This document shows positions 53,175 through 63,652 of a DNA stretch of 64,000 nt, piece after piece. How positions within the stretch are numbered: the stretch's first letter is position 1; every line of letters begins with the position of its first letter. Source of the stretch: Cycas panzhihuaensis (Eukaryota > Cycadophyta); NCBI GenBank assembly GCA_023213395.1, contig CM041465.1, positions 232,507,741 through 232,571,740 of the forward strand. Reading direction: 5' to 3'. The position numbers and the translations under genes are program-made. The notes under the pieces were generated by a model that had not been told where the DNA came from, ran no database searches, and worked only from the letters and a program-made list of their open reading frames with translations.

Positions 53175-56100
53175 CCCTCAATTAATGTTTTATTTGTTTA
53201 TCTTCACTCCAAGTTTATCCCCAAAATATAAGAATTTGTCTTTGGCAAGTGGTTTGGTGAGAATATTTGTAATTTGTTCACTAGAAGTGGAATGTAACAA
53301 TTCAAAGTTCTTATTATGAACCTTTTCTCTTATGAAGTGATGATGAACCTCTATATGTTTTGTCCTTGCATGAAATACATGATTTCAAGTCATTTTGATA
53401 GTACTTTGACTATCATAGAAGAGAATAGTTGGAGTGTTCTGTTCTTGGTTTAGATTTTTTAATATTTGTTTGATCCAAACATTTTCACAGGCTGCATTGA
53501 TTGCTGATTTGTATTTTGCTTCAGTAGAGGATAGAGCAACAATTGGTTGCTTTTGACTGCTCTAGGAAGTAACTATTGAACCAAGTGAGAAACAATACCT
53601 AGTAGTGAGAAATGATACCGAGTTGTAGATTTTCTGTCTTCTATGTCTCCTGTTCAATCTGAGTCATTGTACTAAATTAAGTGCATATTTTTTGTCTTGG
53701 TATATTTTAGCCTTAAAGTCAATGTCCCTTTTCTGTACCTGAGTATTTTCTTTGTAGCATTCTAGTGCTACAACTTGGGCTCCTTTATGTACCTAGAGAT
53801 AACTCCAACTGAGTATGAAATGTCAGGTCTAGTAGCAATGAGATAAATTAAACTCCCTACTAGTTGCTTGTATAGAGTTGAATCAATTGAATGTCCATCT
53901 GCAGGTTATAGTACAACCTATCTCTATTGGTGTAGCACAACTGTTGCAGTTCTCTATTTTGAATTAAAAAAAAAAAATCAAACATACTTAGATTAGGATA
54001 TGAAAATTGAGTCATTTTGTTGGTTTACCTCAATTTTGAGGTGATAATGAAGAAGGCCTAAATTTATCATCTCAATAACACTTTGTAATTGTGATTTTAT
54101 TATTGCAATAGTCTTATTATCACTTTCTGTGATAATTATATCATTTACATATATGACAATGATAGTCATCAACCCTTTGCTAAATTTAACATATAAGTTT
54201 GGGTTAGATTCACATTTGTTAAAGCTGTTTTGTACAAGATGTTTATCTAGCTCGGCGTACCAAGCTCTTGGAGCTTGTTTCAACCCATACAAAGCCTTTT
54301 TTAATTTGCAAATAAGATATTTTTCGTCGACTTTTGTATATCTAGTTGGCTGCTCCATATATACTTCTTCTAGATCTCCATTTAGAAATGCACTCTTAAT
54401 GTCAAGCTGGATGATCTTCCTATTCTGTTATGTTGCTAGTGCAATGATTGTCCTTGTAGTATTTAATTTTGCAATTGGTGAAAAAGTTTCATCATACTTT
54501 ATGCAGGTAGTTTGAGTATACCCTTTGGCTATCAGTCTGGCTTTGTATTTTTCAATTGTTTTGTCTGATTTCTCTTTAGCTTTGTATACCCATTTACAAT
54601 TAACGATGGATTTATTCTTTGGGGCTTTAACTAGCTTCCATGTTCCACTTTTGTGAATATCATCATCCATTGTTTTCCATTCAAGATATTGACTAGCTTC
54701 TTCATAAGTTTGAGGCACAACTGAACAAAGCAATGCTTGGTGCTTTTGTGACCTTGTCCTTTGTTCAAACACATCTCCTTTTGCTTCCTCAATGGTTTTG
54801 ACATACCATTTAGGTAACTTCTTTGGAGGCATTGCCTAGCTTTGTGCCTTTTTAGGCATTGCTCTGTTTTGTGCTTCCTCAGACCTTGGACTTGTTTAAC
54901 AAGTATCTTGTCTATTTCCTTCAGATGATTCACTTTCATTATCACTTGTATCTGCAGTTGTAATTTCTGATATTTTTTCTTCAGGGATAGAAATTGTTGG
55001 TCTTGTATGTCCTATTTGTTGACGGGTGGCCTGATCGTCTTTGATTGCTTGTTCATCAAAGACAATGTCTTTGCTAACAGAGACTTTATTAGTTTTGGGG
55101 GCTATGCACCTATAAGCTTTCGACTTATTGCTGGAACCTATCATTATGCATTCTATATGCTTGTTATCAAGTTTAGTTTATTTCATATCTGGAATATGAA
55201 CATAAGCTTTGCAACCAAAATTTGGCTTGGACTTCTATTGATTAAATATACTACTGTATTAACAACTTCTACCCAATATGTCTTAGTGACTTCTCTGTCT
55301 TGAATTAGATTTCAAGCCATATCTATGATAGTTCTGTTCATATGCTCTGCAACAACATTTGATTGCAGTGCGTAGGCATTGTGACTTGTCAACAAATTCC
55401 ATGTATTTTGCAAAAATGATGAAATTCTTTTGACATATACTCTCCTCCTCGATCAGATCGAAGATATTTTATTTTTCAATCACTTTCCAATTCTACTTCT
55501 GGCTTAAATCTTTAAAACAATCAAGAGTATTTGATTTGCTGAAGAGAAAATATACCTAGGTTTTCCTTGAGAAATCATCATTGAAGGTAAGAAAGTATTG
55601 GACTCCGTTGAGTGAGTTTGGTGTAATTGGCCCATAGAGATCAATATGAATTAGCTCCAACTTTTCTTGAGTTCGTCATGAACTCTTTTGAAATGGAGTT
55701 CTATGTTGTTTTACCATCATATAGCTTTTAAATAAAAAAGAATTAAAAGATATGTCTGGAAGTCCAACAACCATGTTAGCATCTTTTAATAATTCTAGTC
55801 TTTCATTCGACATATGCCCATACTTGGAATGCCAGATTTCATTATTAGTAGTGTTGAAGCGAACAAAAGATTTTACATTTAAATTTAGTATGATAGGAGT
55901 AGAGATTAACTTATATAGATTGTTCCTCTCTATTCCTTCTGCAATTACAATACCTCCTTTTTTCATATCAAGAATGAGACACCGCCCATCTTCATAAAAG
56001 ACAACTCAAAGTATTTTTCTTTTTAATTGAGAAAACAACAGATTTTTCTTCATCCCAGGTAGAAAAGGTATATTTCCAATCTTTTTGATTTTTCCATCAA

Positions 56101-56340
56101 TTTTCATAGCAATTACTCTGATGCCTTGGATATGAAGTGGATAGTTGTTGCCTAGTTCAATAGAGTTATTAAATGAGTATGGTTTTAGAGACGCAAACCA
56201 TTTTTCACATTCCGTCATGTGGTTTGATGCTCCTGAGTCGATGTACCAATCATCCTTTGAACTAAGGCTTGTGGTCAAAGTAGCAACAAATGTTGTTTTC
56301 TCCTCTTCTTCTTCTGTGCTTTGTTCCTTGTTGTAATTTC
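53175..56340 (-). pseudogene. C4: minus-strand Copia protease-integrase-RT-RNase H
   Basis: Minus strand. Protease WYIDSGASNHMT at about 56,250, with the preceding acidic STEEEEEKTTFVATL cut by N1 at 56,340. GAG-pre-integrase IWHSKYGHMSNERLELL (about 55,830). The integrase zinc-binding second pair is damaged (FLFKSYMM). Integrase C-terminal region and linker lie at 55,144-54,840. RT 54,832-53,990: [40 protein letters not shown]. The active site reads IYVNDIIIT, Asn replacing the first catalytic Asp. RNase H is decayed to about 53,215 (ILTKPLAKDK). The lineage looks close to C5. Confidence 0.87.
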
Positions 56341-56563
56341 TGTTGGACAATAGAACTTACAATAAGATATTGGCTAACAGAACGGAACACCTCCACAGGA
56401 TCAAACGGTACCCTTAAGGTACCTCAAATTGTATTAACAAAACATCATTACAACATGATACAATATGATACACAATGTTGTGTATTTATAATACAAGTCA
56501 TGATGGTGAGAGTGGGACCCACTTACATGTGGGACAAAACAAATGTGCATTAATATTCCAACA
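56341..56563 (-). repeat. N1 3' LTR (223 bp)
   Basis: Plus-strand ends TGTTGGACAATAG and ATATTCCAACA. The terminal TGTTGG/CCAACA pair is perfect. The minus strand has TATAAATACACAAC (about 56,480-56,495) as a likely TATA box. A GGTACCTTAAGGGTACC near-palindrome lies at about 56,409-56,425. Confidence 0.82.
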
Positions 56564-56586
56564 CTCCCCCTTGATGCACATTTGGG

Positions 56587-57687
56587 TCATTTGTATTTGC
56601 AACACTTTGTCCTTGGAAATGTCTTGAGAAGGATGTCTTCAACTCGATCCTTGTCTTGAATCTTGTAGTAATGTCTTTGATGTAGAATGATGTCTTTATC
56701 TTGATTTTCGTCTTCAATTCTGTACTGATGATGTTGATGTAGCATCTCTAGCAAGTGCAAATCTCGATTCTTCATTGCGATTGGTCTAGTTTGACTGTGA
56801 TGAAGATCTTGTAAGTAAACATCTTCAAACACAACTTGCTTGTCATCATTGTCCTGTATAAGTTCTTGATCACCATGTACAACATTGATTTCTTCAACCT
56901 TAGGAGTGAAGTCTTGATCAACTTGCATACTCTTTGAACTTGAATCAATGCTCAAAGAAGGAACATCATTCAAACTTGAATCAATATTTAAAGTAGGAAT
57001 ATTATCAATATAAGACTCGTCCTTTATAGGACTATCGGATTCATATTCAATTTCTCTTGAAATCATGGTGTCATTTGTATAAACCTTTATCAGCTCATCA
57101 CTTTCAACATCTTCATCAGTTGTTGCAGTCTCATCAATACATTCAACCATCATTTTTTTACATTTAGTAGAAATTTCATCAGTACTCATACATTCTTCAT
57201 CTTGACATGTCGTTTCATCAGTGTTGTTGATATTTTCTTCATTCATTGTACCTGTACCATAACCATAACTAACTTTAATTGTCTTTTCAATCATTCGTTG
57301 TGTTTCTTCAGGAGTTTGTTCAAGTACTTCCCTTAGAAAATCTCAAGTGTCTTTAGCAGTACTTGCATGTAGAATTATAGGAATGACAAAATGGTATTCG
57401 GAAGGAAGATCAACCTCGTTGAATGCAGCACGAATCATAATGAATGCCTTTCTATCTTTCTTCTCAAGCATTTCTTTTTCTTTTTCATCCTTAGGGATAT
57501 CGTATCCATTAGTAACGATCTTCCACAAACCTCTAGCTATGAAAAAGCATCTCATTTTAATCATCCAAAAAAGGTAGTCTTCTCTATTACACTTAGGTAT
57601 ACGAAGAAATGAATCCTTTAAGTAATATTCATTTGTTTCAGGAACATATATAACCACATCATTATCCCCCATGATTGTAAATGCCAT
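56587..57687 (-). pseudogene. N1 ORF: UBN2-like gag half fused to acidic region
   Basis: Starts MAFTIMGDNDVV at 57687. The first 120 residues are a Copia gag N-half (EDYLFWMIKMRCFFIARGLW; KKDRKAFIMIRAAFNEVDLP). A TGA at 57340-57342 falls where relatives have Trp (AKDT-stop-DFLRE). The same frame then stays open for 235 residues of Asp/Glu/Ser/Thr-rich sequence (NINNTDETTCQDEE; NIDSSLNDVPSLSIDSSS). It ends in an imperfect internal duplication (HQYRIEDENQDKDIIL / HYYKIQDKDRVEDILL) and FPRTKCCKYK, which resembles the end of a Copia RNase H. The acidic part is not recognised. Confidence 0.7.
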
Positions 57688-57688
57688 C

Positions 57689-58566
57689 TGTTGACTGAGG
57701 GTGTTCCCACTACACTTGTGGGAATAGTGCACTTGTCAAGATTACACAGGCTATAGTCTAGTTAGGATACGGTCAACATGGTTATTCACATACATTCCAC
57801 AGATTACTCACAGAATTATATCACAATAGTACACAGCAGCACAGAAATCAACACATATTCAGCACTTCATCCTTATAAACATAGAGAATATACAGTTTTT
57901 CACATAACTCTTCTTTCCATTAAGTAATAAGTTCAATTACACAGAGGGTTGGAATGCATTCCTGTGCATTCCAGCAGCATACACTCTTTTTGTTACATGC
58001 ATACCTAGATGGTACTTATCAATAAACACTGCTCCAATCGGCTGTCATGCGTGCTGGCATCCGTACCATTGCGTACCCTGAATATTCGGCTCACCCTTGA
58101 GAGTATACAATAGGATTGAATCACTCGGTTCTCACACTAGAATGGTCCTCAAAGCACCATTAAATATGTCCCTTTGATGCCTTTTGGATGAAAGGTTATG
58201 ATCCAAGTCATAACCATACCTTTTTGTCACCAAGGTACCCTTTCACTTTAACACTTGATTAAGTCTCCTTAATGGTGTCTTTTCTGATTCGTACATCCGT
58301 ACATATGTCCTTTTGGGTTGATGTCATCATTTTTGGGTGCCTTTGGGTCAGATATGTCCATATGTACCTTGCTGTCTGCATGCATACTGAAAAGGTATGT
58401 AACCAGGTACGCATCTGGTACATATGTCATACGTACCCAGATTCCATATTTTTCACCTTTTTTCCACTATGCGTACCTCCGTACAATCCGTACTTGCATT
58501 CCTTTGGTCAATACAAGCCTGTATTCCGTCTTCCTCAAGGTCTATGTGTCACAATATGTCCCAACA
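57689..58566 (-). repeat. G4 3' LTR (878 bp)
   Basis: TGTTGACTGAGGGTGTTCCC to ATGTCCCAACA. It contains a GGGAACA-type inverted pair near its start (GTGTTCCCACTACACTTGTG), repeated TGGAATGCATTCC-like palindromic pieces (about 57,948-57,972) and paired CCGTACAT/ATGTACGG motifs near 58,292-58,310. Confidence 0.92.
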
Positions 58567-58650
58567 TCTATCCCGGGTCAACATGATTGAGTTGAACATC
58601 CTTGCTCAACAAAAAATTCAAAATTTGGGGTATTCCTTCGCCTCTCTGTT

Positions 58651-58791
58651 CTAAGGCTGCTTCTGCTGCCTTTGCTCCGCGGCTTGGTCGCCATTCTTGG
58701 TTAATAAATCCTCATCTATTGGCGCTTTGTTTTGTTCAACTCTCCCTTGATTTTCCGTATGATGATATATCTTTCCTCCATGCTTCACCAT
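58651..58791 (-). CDS. G4 small 3' ORF (46 residues)
   Basis: Minus strand, MVKHGGKIYHHTENQG to QRQQKQP, then TAG. It lies between the tail ORF and the 3' LTR. The same start occurs in G1 (16423), where it is broken. The product is basic and Gln-rich and unknown to me. It may be no more than a remnant of a longer downstream gene, since G1 has extra sequence at this point. Confidence 0.4.
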   Translation of the reverse strand: MVKHGGKIYHHTENQGRVEQNKAPIDEDLLTKNGDQAAEQRQQKQP

Positions 58792-58970
58792 ATTGCTTAT
58801 TTGTATGATAGGAGTTACGATTGTTTTTCTGTTTTTTAATTTTTTTTTTGTATTTTATGTTACATACCGAATTGAATCATGTTCCGGTATCAAGGCAATT
58901 CGATTTTGCCTCAACTTCATGCAACACGCTATGGTACAACCAGTTGATTCGGCTGGTAAGTTGCTCCACC

Positions 58971-60434
58971 CTAGTTGATATAGGGTTTCAGTTTACTGCC
59001 CTTGGCCATTTCAGGCAAGAGCTGGCCTGATAGTTTCTTCAACTGGATAGTGCCATTTTGGTACACTTTCTCAATCCTATATGGGCCTTTCCAATGCATC
59101 TTCAATTCTCCTTGGGTTGTTTGGGATTTGTTGTCGAATCGCCATACTCGATCACCTTTCTTGAAATACGATGTCTTGTCGTGCCAGTCGTGCCTTGTCT
59201 TTTTTCGCCTTTTCCTTGGTGTGGTATGCTTTGTCGATTTCTTCTTATGATCCCTTAATTGATCTTGGTTTATTATTCCTTCTTCAAACCAATGTCCTCT
59301 ACAATGTCTCAAATAGGAATTTCCACATAGTGGTTCTTCATAAAAGGGCTTCACATCATCTCCAATGTATTCTTCATGATTTCTAACTTCTGGAGTGGCA
59401 ATTTTGTTTCCTAGATCGGAATCTCTAGGGATACTCTTAGCAGGTTTCTTTCCTTCTTCCTCAAATTTGGCGCCGATGGTTGAAAAAGATCTTCTGCTGG
59501 GTAGGTGTACCTCTAAAGAAGATGAGGAAGGTTTGTTACTTCCTTCCTCAGGCTGGGATGGGGGTGGGGAAGGGCAGTCTACCTCAAGATCCACACTGGA
59601 GGTAGAGGGAAGGTTAGGGTTAGAGGGGGTTGGGGTATTAGGAGGTGAATTAGGGTAAGGTTTTGGGTTAAAAGGGGGATTTGGGTTTGGGTCTAGGTTT
59701 TTAATGTTATTATTAACACTCGTATAATCAACAAATTTAGATTTAATATCAACATCCTCGGTTACATTCCGAGAAAGTAGGTTACACCTATAGGATGAGG
59801 GGTTGACTTCATATGCATCTTGTAGCCAATACTCCATGAATCTCATCCCGTTTTCATCGTCTGATGAGTTGTAAATTTCTCCAAAATAGGTCGGTTCTTT
59901 TTTTTGGTAATTGGTCGATGTCGTGGGCTCTTCCGCAGTATGATAGAGGTTTTCTTCCTTGAGGGAAGAGGATGTTGTTTCGCTTGTGACAGTCGTGCCA
60001 GATCCCTTGTCCGGTATCATTTCGATGGAATTCCTTCCTAGCATCGGTAATACTACTTTGTTCCCATTATCTGATAAGGTAAAGGTCACATTTTTCCAAT
60101 TTTGGAGGCATTGGCTCTTGTATAGCCACGGCCTTCCCAATAGTGCTGGGTAGGGTGTTGCCCCTTTTTCTGTTTCCACGATTGTGAAACCAATTTTTAC
60201 CGCAATCCCTGCCACATCCACCTTGATGTCGGCTAATCTTCCCATAGGTCGCACTAATAATTCGTTGGCCAATTTCAACGAATATGTTGCTGCTTCCAAC
60301 TTTGGGCTTCCCAGTTTTTGCCATGTCGAAACTGGTAATACGTTGACGGCCGCGCCTCCATCAACAATCACTTTTGGGAATGTTTCTCCCAGTACCATTA
60401 TTGTTACCATAGGATCCATATCGAATGATGGCAT
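58971..60434 (-). CDS. G4 protease-linker-integrase tail ORF (487 residues)
   Basis: Open throughout on the minus strand. Protease: MPSFDMDPM (1-9), VIVDGGAAVNVLPVSTW (about 22-38; Asp-Gly-Gly where retropepsins often have Asp-Ser/Thr-Gly), SPKLEAATYSLKLANELL, ALLGRPWL. The linker of about 200 residues is rich in Pro, Asn and Ser (NPNPPFNPKPYPNSPPNTP). Tail from about 385: DHKKKSTKHTTPRKRRKK, TSYFKKGDRVWRF, HWKGPYRIEKVYQNGT (GPY/F module of integrase), ending SKLKPYIN. No RT, RNase H or DDE motif. It is probably the C-terminal part of a gag-pol product, continued from the frame at 60671. Confidence 0.87.
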   Translation of the reverse strand: MPSFDMDPMVTIMVLGETFPKVIVDGGAAVNVLPVSTWQKLGSPKLEAATYSLKLANELLVRPMGRLADIKVDVAGIAVKIGFTIVETEKGATPYPALLGRPWLYKSQCLQNWKNVTFTLSDNGNKVVLPMLGRNSIEMIPDKGSGTTVTSETTSSSLKEENLYHTAEEPTTSTNYQKKEPTYFGEIYNSSDDENGMRFMEYWLQDAYEVNPSSYRCNLLSRNVTEDVDIKSKFVDYTSVNNNIKNLDPNPNPPFNPKPYPNSPPNTPTPSNPNLPSTSSVDLEVDCPSPPPSQPEEGSNKPSSSSLEVHLPSRRSFSTIGAKFEEEGKKPAKSIPRDSDLGNKIATPEVRNHEEYIGDDVKPFYEEPLCGNSYLRHCRGHWFEEGIINQDQLRDHKKKSTKHTTPRKRRKKTRHDWHDKTSYFKKGDRVWRFDNKSQTTQGELKMHWKGPYRIEKVYQNGTIQLKKLSGQLLPEMAKGSKLKPYIN

Positions 60435-60437
60435 TAT

Positions 60438-62629
60438 TTACTTTAAACTCTTTGTAATTTCGTGTTGTAGTACTCCTCCTTTAATCCAATCAATGACTTG
60501 GCATAGGGGGATGGTCAATTGTAGCTGTTTGACCAAATTCTCCGTCAACAACAACATTCTCGGAATGTCTTCCACTGGTAACCCTTTAAATAGTTCTTTT
60601 ATCTGCACCATCCGAAATTTGACTTTGGCTCTTCTGGTATGTTCTCTTTTCTTTTGCTTATTTTTCCGCATTATACGTATTTGGTTTCTGGTTTTCCCAT
60701 TGGTAATGTATTTTCTTCTTGAGCTAAGCCATCCAATACTTGTTTTACTTGTTTAAACTGATCCATTTCTGTTTGCAGATCCGGATATCCTCCGTTCTGT
60801 TTCTCCTTTTGCTTATTCTGGAGTTTTACGTTTTTAGTTTCTGGTATAATCGTCATTAAGTTGGTGGCTTTGGCCTTCCCTTTACAATCCTCTGTCTTAT
60901 GGTCACTTGAGTCGCAGTTGTTACATACGAACGATTTCTGTTCGTATTCCTGTTTAGTTGGGCATTCTGACTTCCAGTGCCCAAATTCCAAACAGATGAG
61001 GCATCTACCCATTGGTGGTTTCTTTCTCGAGGGCTCGTGTACCCCTCGTTGTATAAACATTTCGAGGTGGGTTGCCTCCCCTTCCCCTACCTCGTCCTTT
61101 GTAAGCTTTCCCTTTGGGATTATAGAAACAATCTTTAGTCATATGCCTATCTACATCGTATATGTGGCACCATTTGTCCTGTTGGTGCAATGCACTATTT
61201 TTTAGATTCAGTTCGCATTCTTTAGTTGTATGTGAATTCTCTTCACAGATATGGCACCATTTGGTTACCCTCCCGGCGTGGTCTTTCTTTTTTGTCGTTT
61301 CTTCTTCTTCTCTGCTATTTCTGATTTTTAGCCTGGCCACTTCCTTTCTTAAAGCTTCCAATTCCGATTTCTCTTCGGCTATTCCCACCTGGTAGAAGGG
61401 TCGGTTATACTGATTTTGCTCGAGTTCCCTAATCTCCTCTTACAATTTTAATAGTAGGGAGTCATGTCCTCCTGCCTGTGCATCCATCTCCATTTCAAAA
61501 TCCAATGCTAAATCTTGGGCATTTTTAAATGATTTCAACGGATGGGCATGCATCATGGCTCTCAGTTTTTCATTCAATCCTCTCACAAAATAGTTCTTCA
61601 TGTTGTGGTGGTCGATTCTGGTTTCGTTAATCATACTGGCCGCGATGATTTTCATTCTGCTGATATAAGTTAGCACTCATTCTCCCGGCCTTTGTTTAAT
61701 TTCCCTTAAGGCGATTTTCACAGCTTCGTTACTACGGAACTTCTGAAATCTTTCTTCGAAGGATTTCTTGATCTTTGCCCATGAATCATTCTTGTTTATT
61801 TCGTTGTACCATGCCAATGGTACTTCCCTCAGTGTACAGGCGAATCCGGCTTTTATCTCATCCTCGTCTGTAATCTTTTTCACATCAATCAGATTCTGAA
61901 AGAGGTATACGTGTTCTGCTGCATTCGAAGTGTCGTTGAAAATCAACTTTCCAAGGTCTTTGTAATCATCCATCTTGGGGATTACCTTGATGTCCCACCT
62001 GGTGGTGATTCTTCCCTTCTCTCCTCCTTCGGGGATGCACTAGGAGTGTCTACTACTGTATTATCCTTCCTAAATAACGGATTCTTAAATGGAGTTTTGA
62101 TATGTATAGGTTCTACTACATCTGGCACTTGTATAGTTAATGGTGTCACTGTAATATATGATTGATCAGATCCCTTTTCTGATGAATCCTCAAAAAGCTG
62201 TCTTGTGAGCTTATTTTCCCAATATGCTGAGGGACCTTCCTCCGCCTTCTTCTCGCTGTCACTTGGGTCCTTCGAACTGTCCTCCACAGGTATACTTCCC
62301 TCTTTTAAAGTTTGTTTGTGTTCCTCATTCACCCTTGATTTTTCTTCATATTCTGGGCTAAACAAATCATCTTTGATGAAATTTGGTGTTAATACCATAC
62401 GTTCGCCATTAGTTCCCTCTTCTTGTTCTTGAGGTGTCTGGGCTCCACTTGCCTCAGATCCTTCAACGGACTGTCCCTTAGTCTTGTTGTTCTGCGAACT
62501 TAATCTCCTTGCCCTTCTTAGTTTTGATTCCTTCGACCATCTTAATGCCCTTTGTCTGCTGGTTTCCTTCCCTTTGGGTGAAGTATCCTTTTGTGGCTCT
62601 TCTGACCTTGAAGGTCTCTTAGGTGGCAT
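60438..62629 (-). pseudogene. G4 gag with capsid domain and zinc knuckles
   Basis: Minus strand. The start MPPKRPSRSEEPQKDTSPKG at 62629 is followed by 215 residues of charged sequence (AYWENKLTRQLFEDSSEKG). After a frame change the capsid domain begins with MDDYKDLGKLIFNDTSN (61973), FACTLREVPLAWYNEINK, FEERFQKFRSNEAVKIALRE. A TGA at about 61677 replaces a Ser codon of G1. Then KNYFVRGLNEKLRAMMHAHP. Knuckles: CHICEENSHTTKEC, CHIYDVDRHMTKDC (degenerate), CLICLEFGHWKSEC, CNNCDSSDHKTEDC, with KGRGRGRGGN between. A final segment (60671-60438) ends CQVIDWIKGG. About three frameshifts and two stops. Confidence 0.87.
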
Positions 62630-62752
62630 TGGAAGGTCCCCTGGCTGCCGGTGGCTTAGTTACAGCCTGCCATCACGACGGTAGCCAGGGTCCTTTGCCC
62701 TTTACACATTCCTTTCCTTGAAACTCCTGGGCCATGTCCCTTCTCAATGGAC

Positions 62753-62769
62753 GTAGGCAACGGAACCAA
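62753..62769 (-). other. G4 putative primer-binding site
   Basis: Minus strand TTGGTTCCGTTGCCTAC directly inside the right LTR, identical to G1. Confidence 0.72.
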
Positions 62770-63647
62770 TGTTGACTGAGGGTGTTCCCACTGCACTTGT
62801 GGGAACAATGCACTTGTCAAGATTACACAGGCTATAGCCTAGTTAGGATACGGTCAACATGGTTATTCACATACATTCCACAGATTATTCACAGAATTAT
62901 ATCACAATAGTACACAACAGCACAGAAATCAACACATATTCAGCACGTCATCCTTATAAACACAAAGAATACATAGTTTTCCACGTAACTCTTCTTTCCA
63001 TTAAGTAATAAGTTCAATTACACAGAGGGATGGAATGCATTCTTGTGCATTCCAGCAGCATACACTCTTTCGGTTGCATGTGTACCCAGATGGTACTTAT
63101 TAATAAACATTGCTCCAATCGGCTGTCATGCATGCTGGCATCCGTACCATTGCGTACCCTGAATATTTGGCTCTCACCCTTGAGAGTATACACTAGGATT
63201 GAATCACTCGGCTCTCACACTGGAATGGTCCTCAAAGCACCATTAAATATGTCCCTTTGATGCCTTTTGGGTGAAAGGTTATGACCCAAAGTCATAACCA
63301 TACCTTTTTGTCACCAAGATACCCTTTCACTTTAACACTTGATTAAGTCTCCTTAATGGTGTCTTTTCTGATCTGTACATCCGTACATATGTCCTTTTGG
63401 TCTGACGTCATCATTTCTGGGTGCCTTTGGGTCAGATATGTCCATATGTACCTTGCTGTCTGCATGCATACCGAAAAGGTACGTAACCAGGTATGCATCT
63501 TGTACGCATCTGCCATACGTACCCAGATTACATATTTTTCACCTTTTCCCACTATGCATTCCGCATAACTGTACTTGCATTCCTTTGGTCAATACAAGCC
63601 TGTATTCCGTCTTCCTCAAGGTCTATGTGTCATAATATGTCCCAACA
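62770..63647 (-). repeat. G4 5' LTR (878 bp)
   Basis: Partner of 57689-58566 at identical length, with about 25-30 differences by eye. It ends CCCAACA before the target copy ccatc. Confidence 0.92.
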
Positions 63648-63652
63648 CCATC

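Larger units (their letters stand above)
57689..63647 (-). mobile_element. G4: RT-less Gypsy-type element (best-preserved copy)
   Basis: LTRs of 878 bp each at 57689-58566 and 62770-63647 (plus strand TGTTGACTGAGGG to GTCCCAACA). Perfect target duplication ccatc at 57684-57688 and 63648-63652. Inside: gag, zinc knuckles, protease, Pro/Ser linker, integrase C-terminal-like tail, small 3' ORF. With only 4.2 kb between LTRs there is no room for RT, RNase H or integrase core. Only a handful of stops and frameshifts. Its target is the start codon of the N1 ORF. Confidence 0.93.

Noticed and set aside
58272-58808. Several plus-strand frames in the left LTR of G4, repeated at 63356-63744
   Set aside because: They lie in the two LTRs and are LTR sequence read in open frames, not genes.
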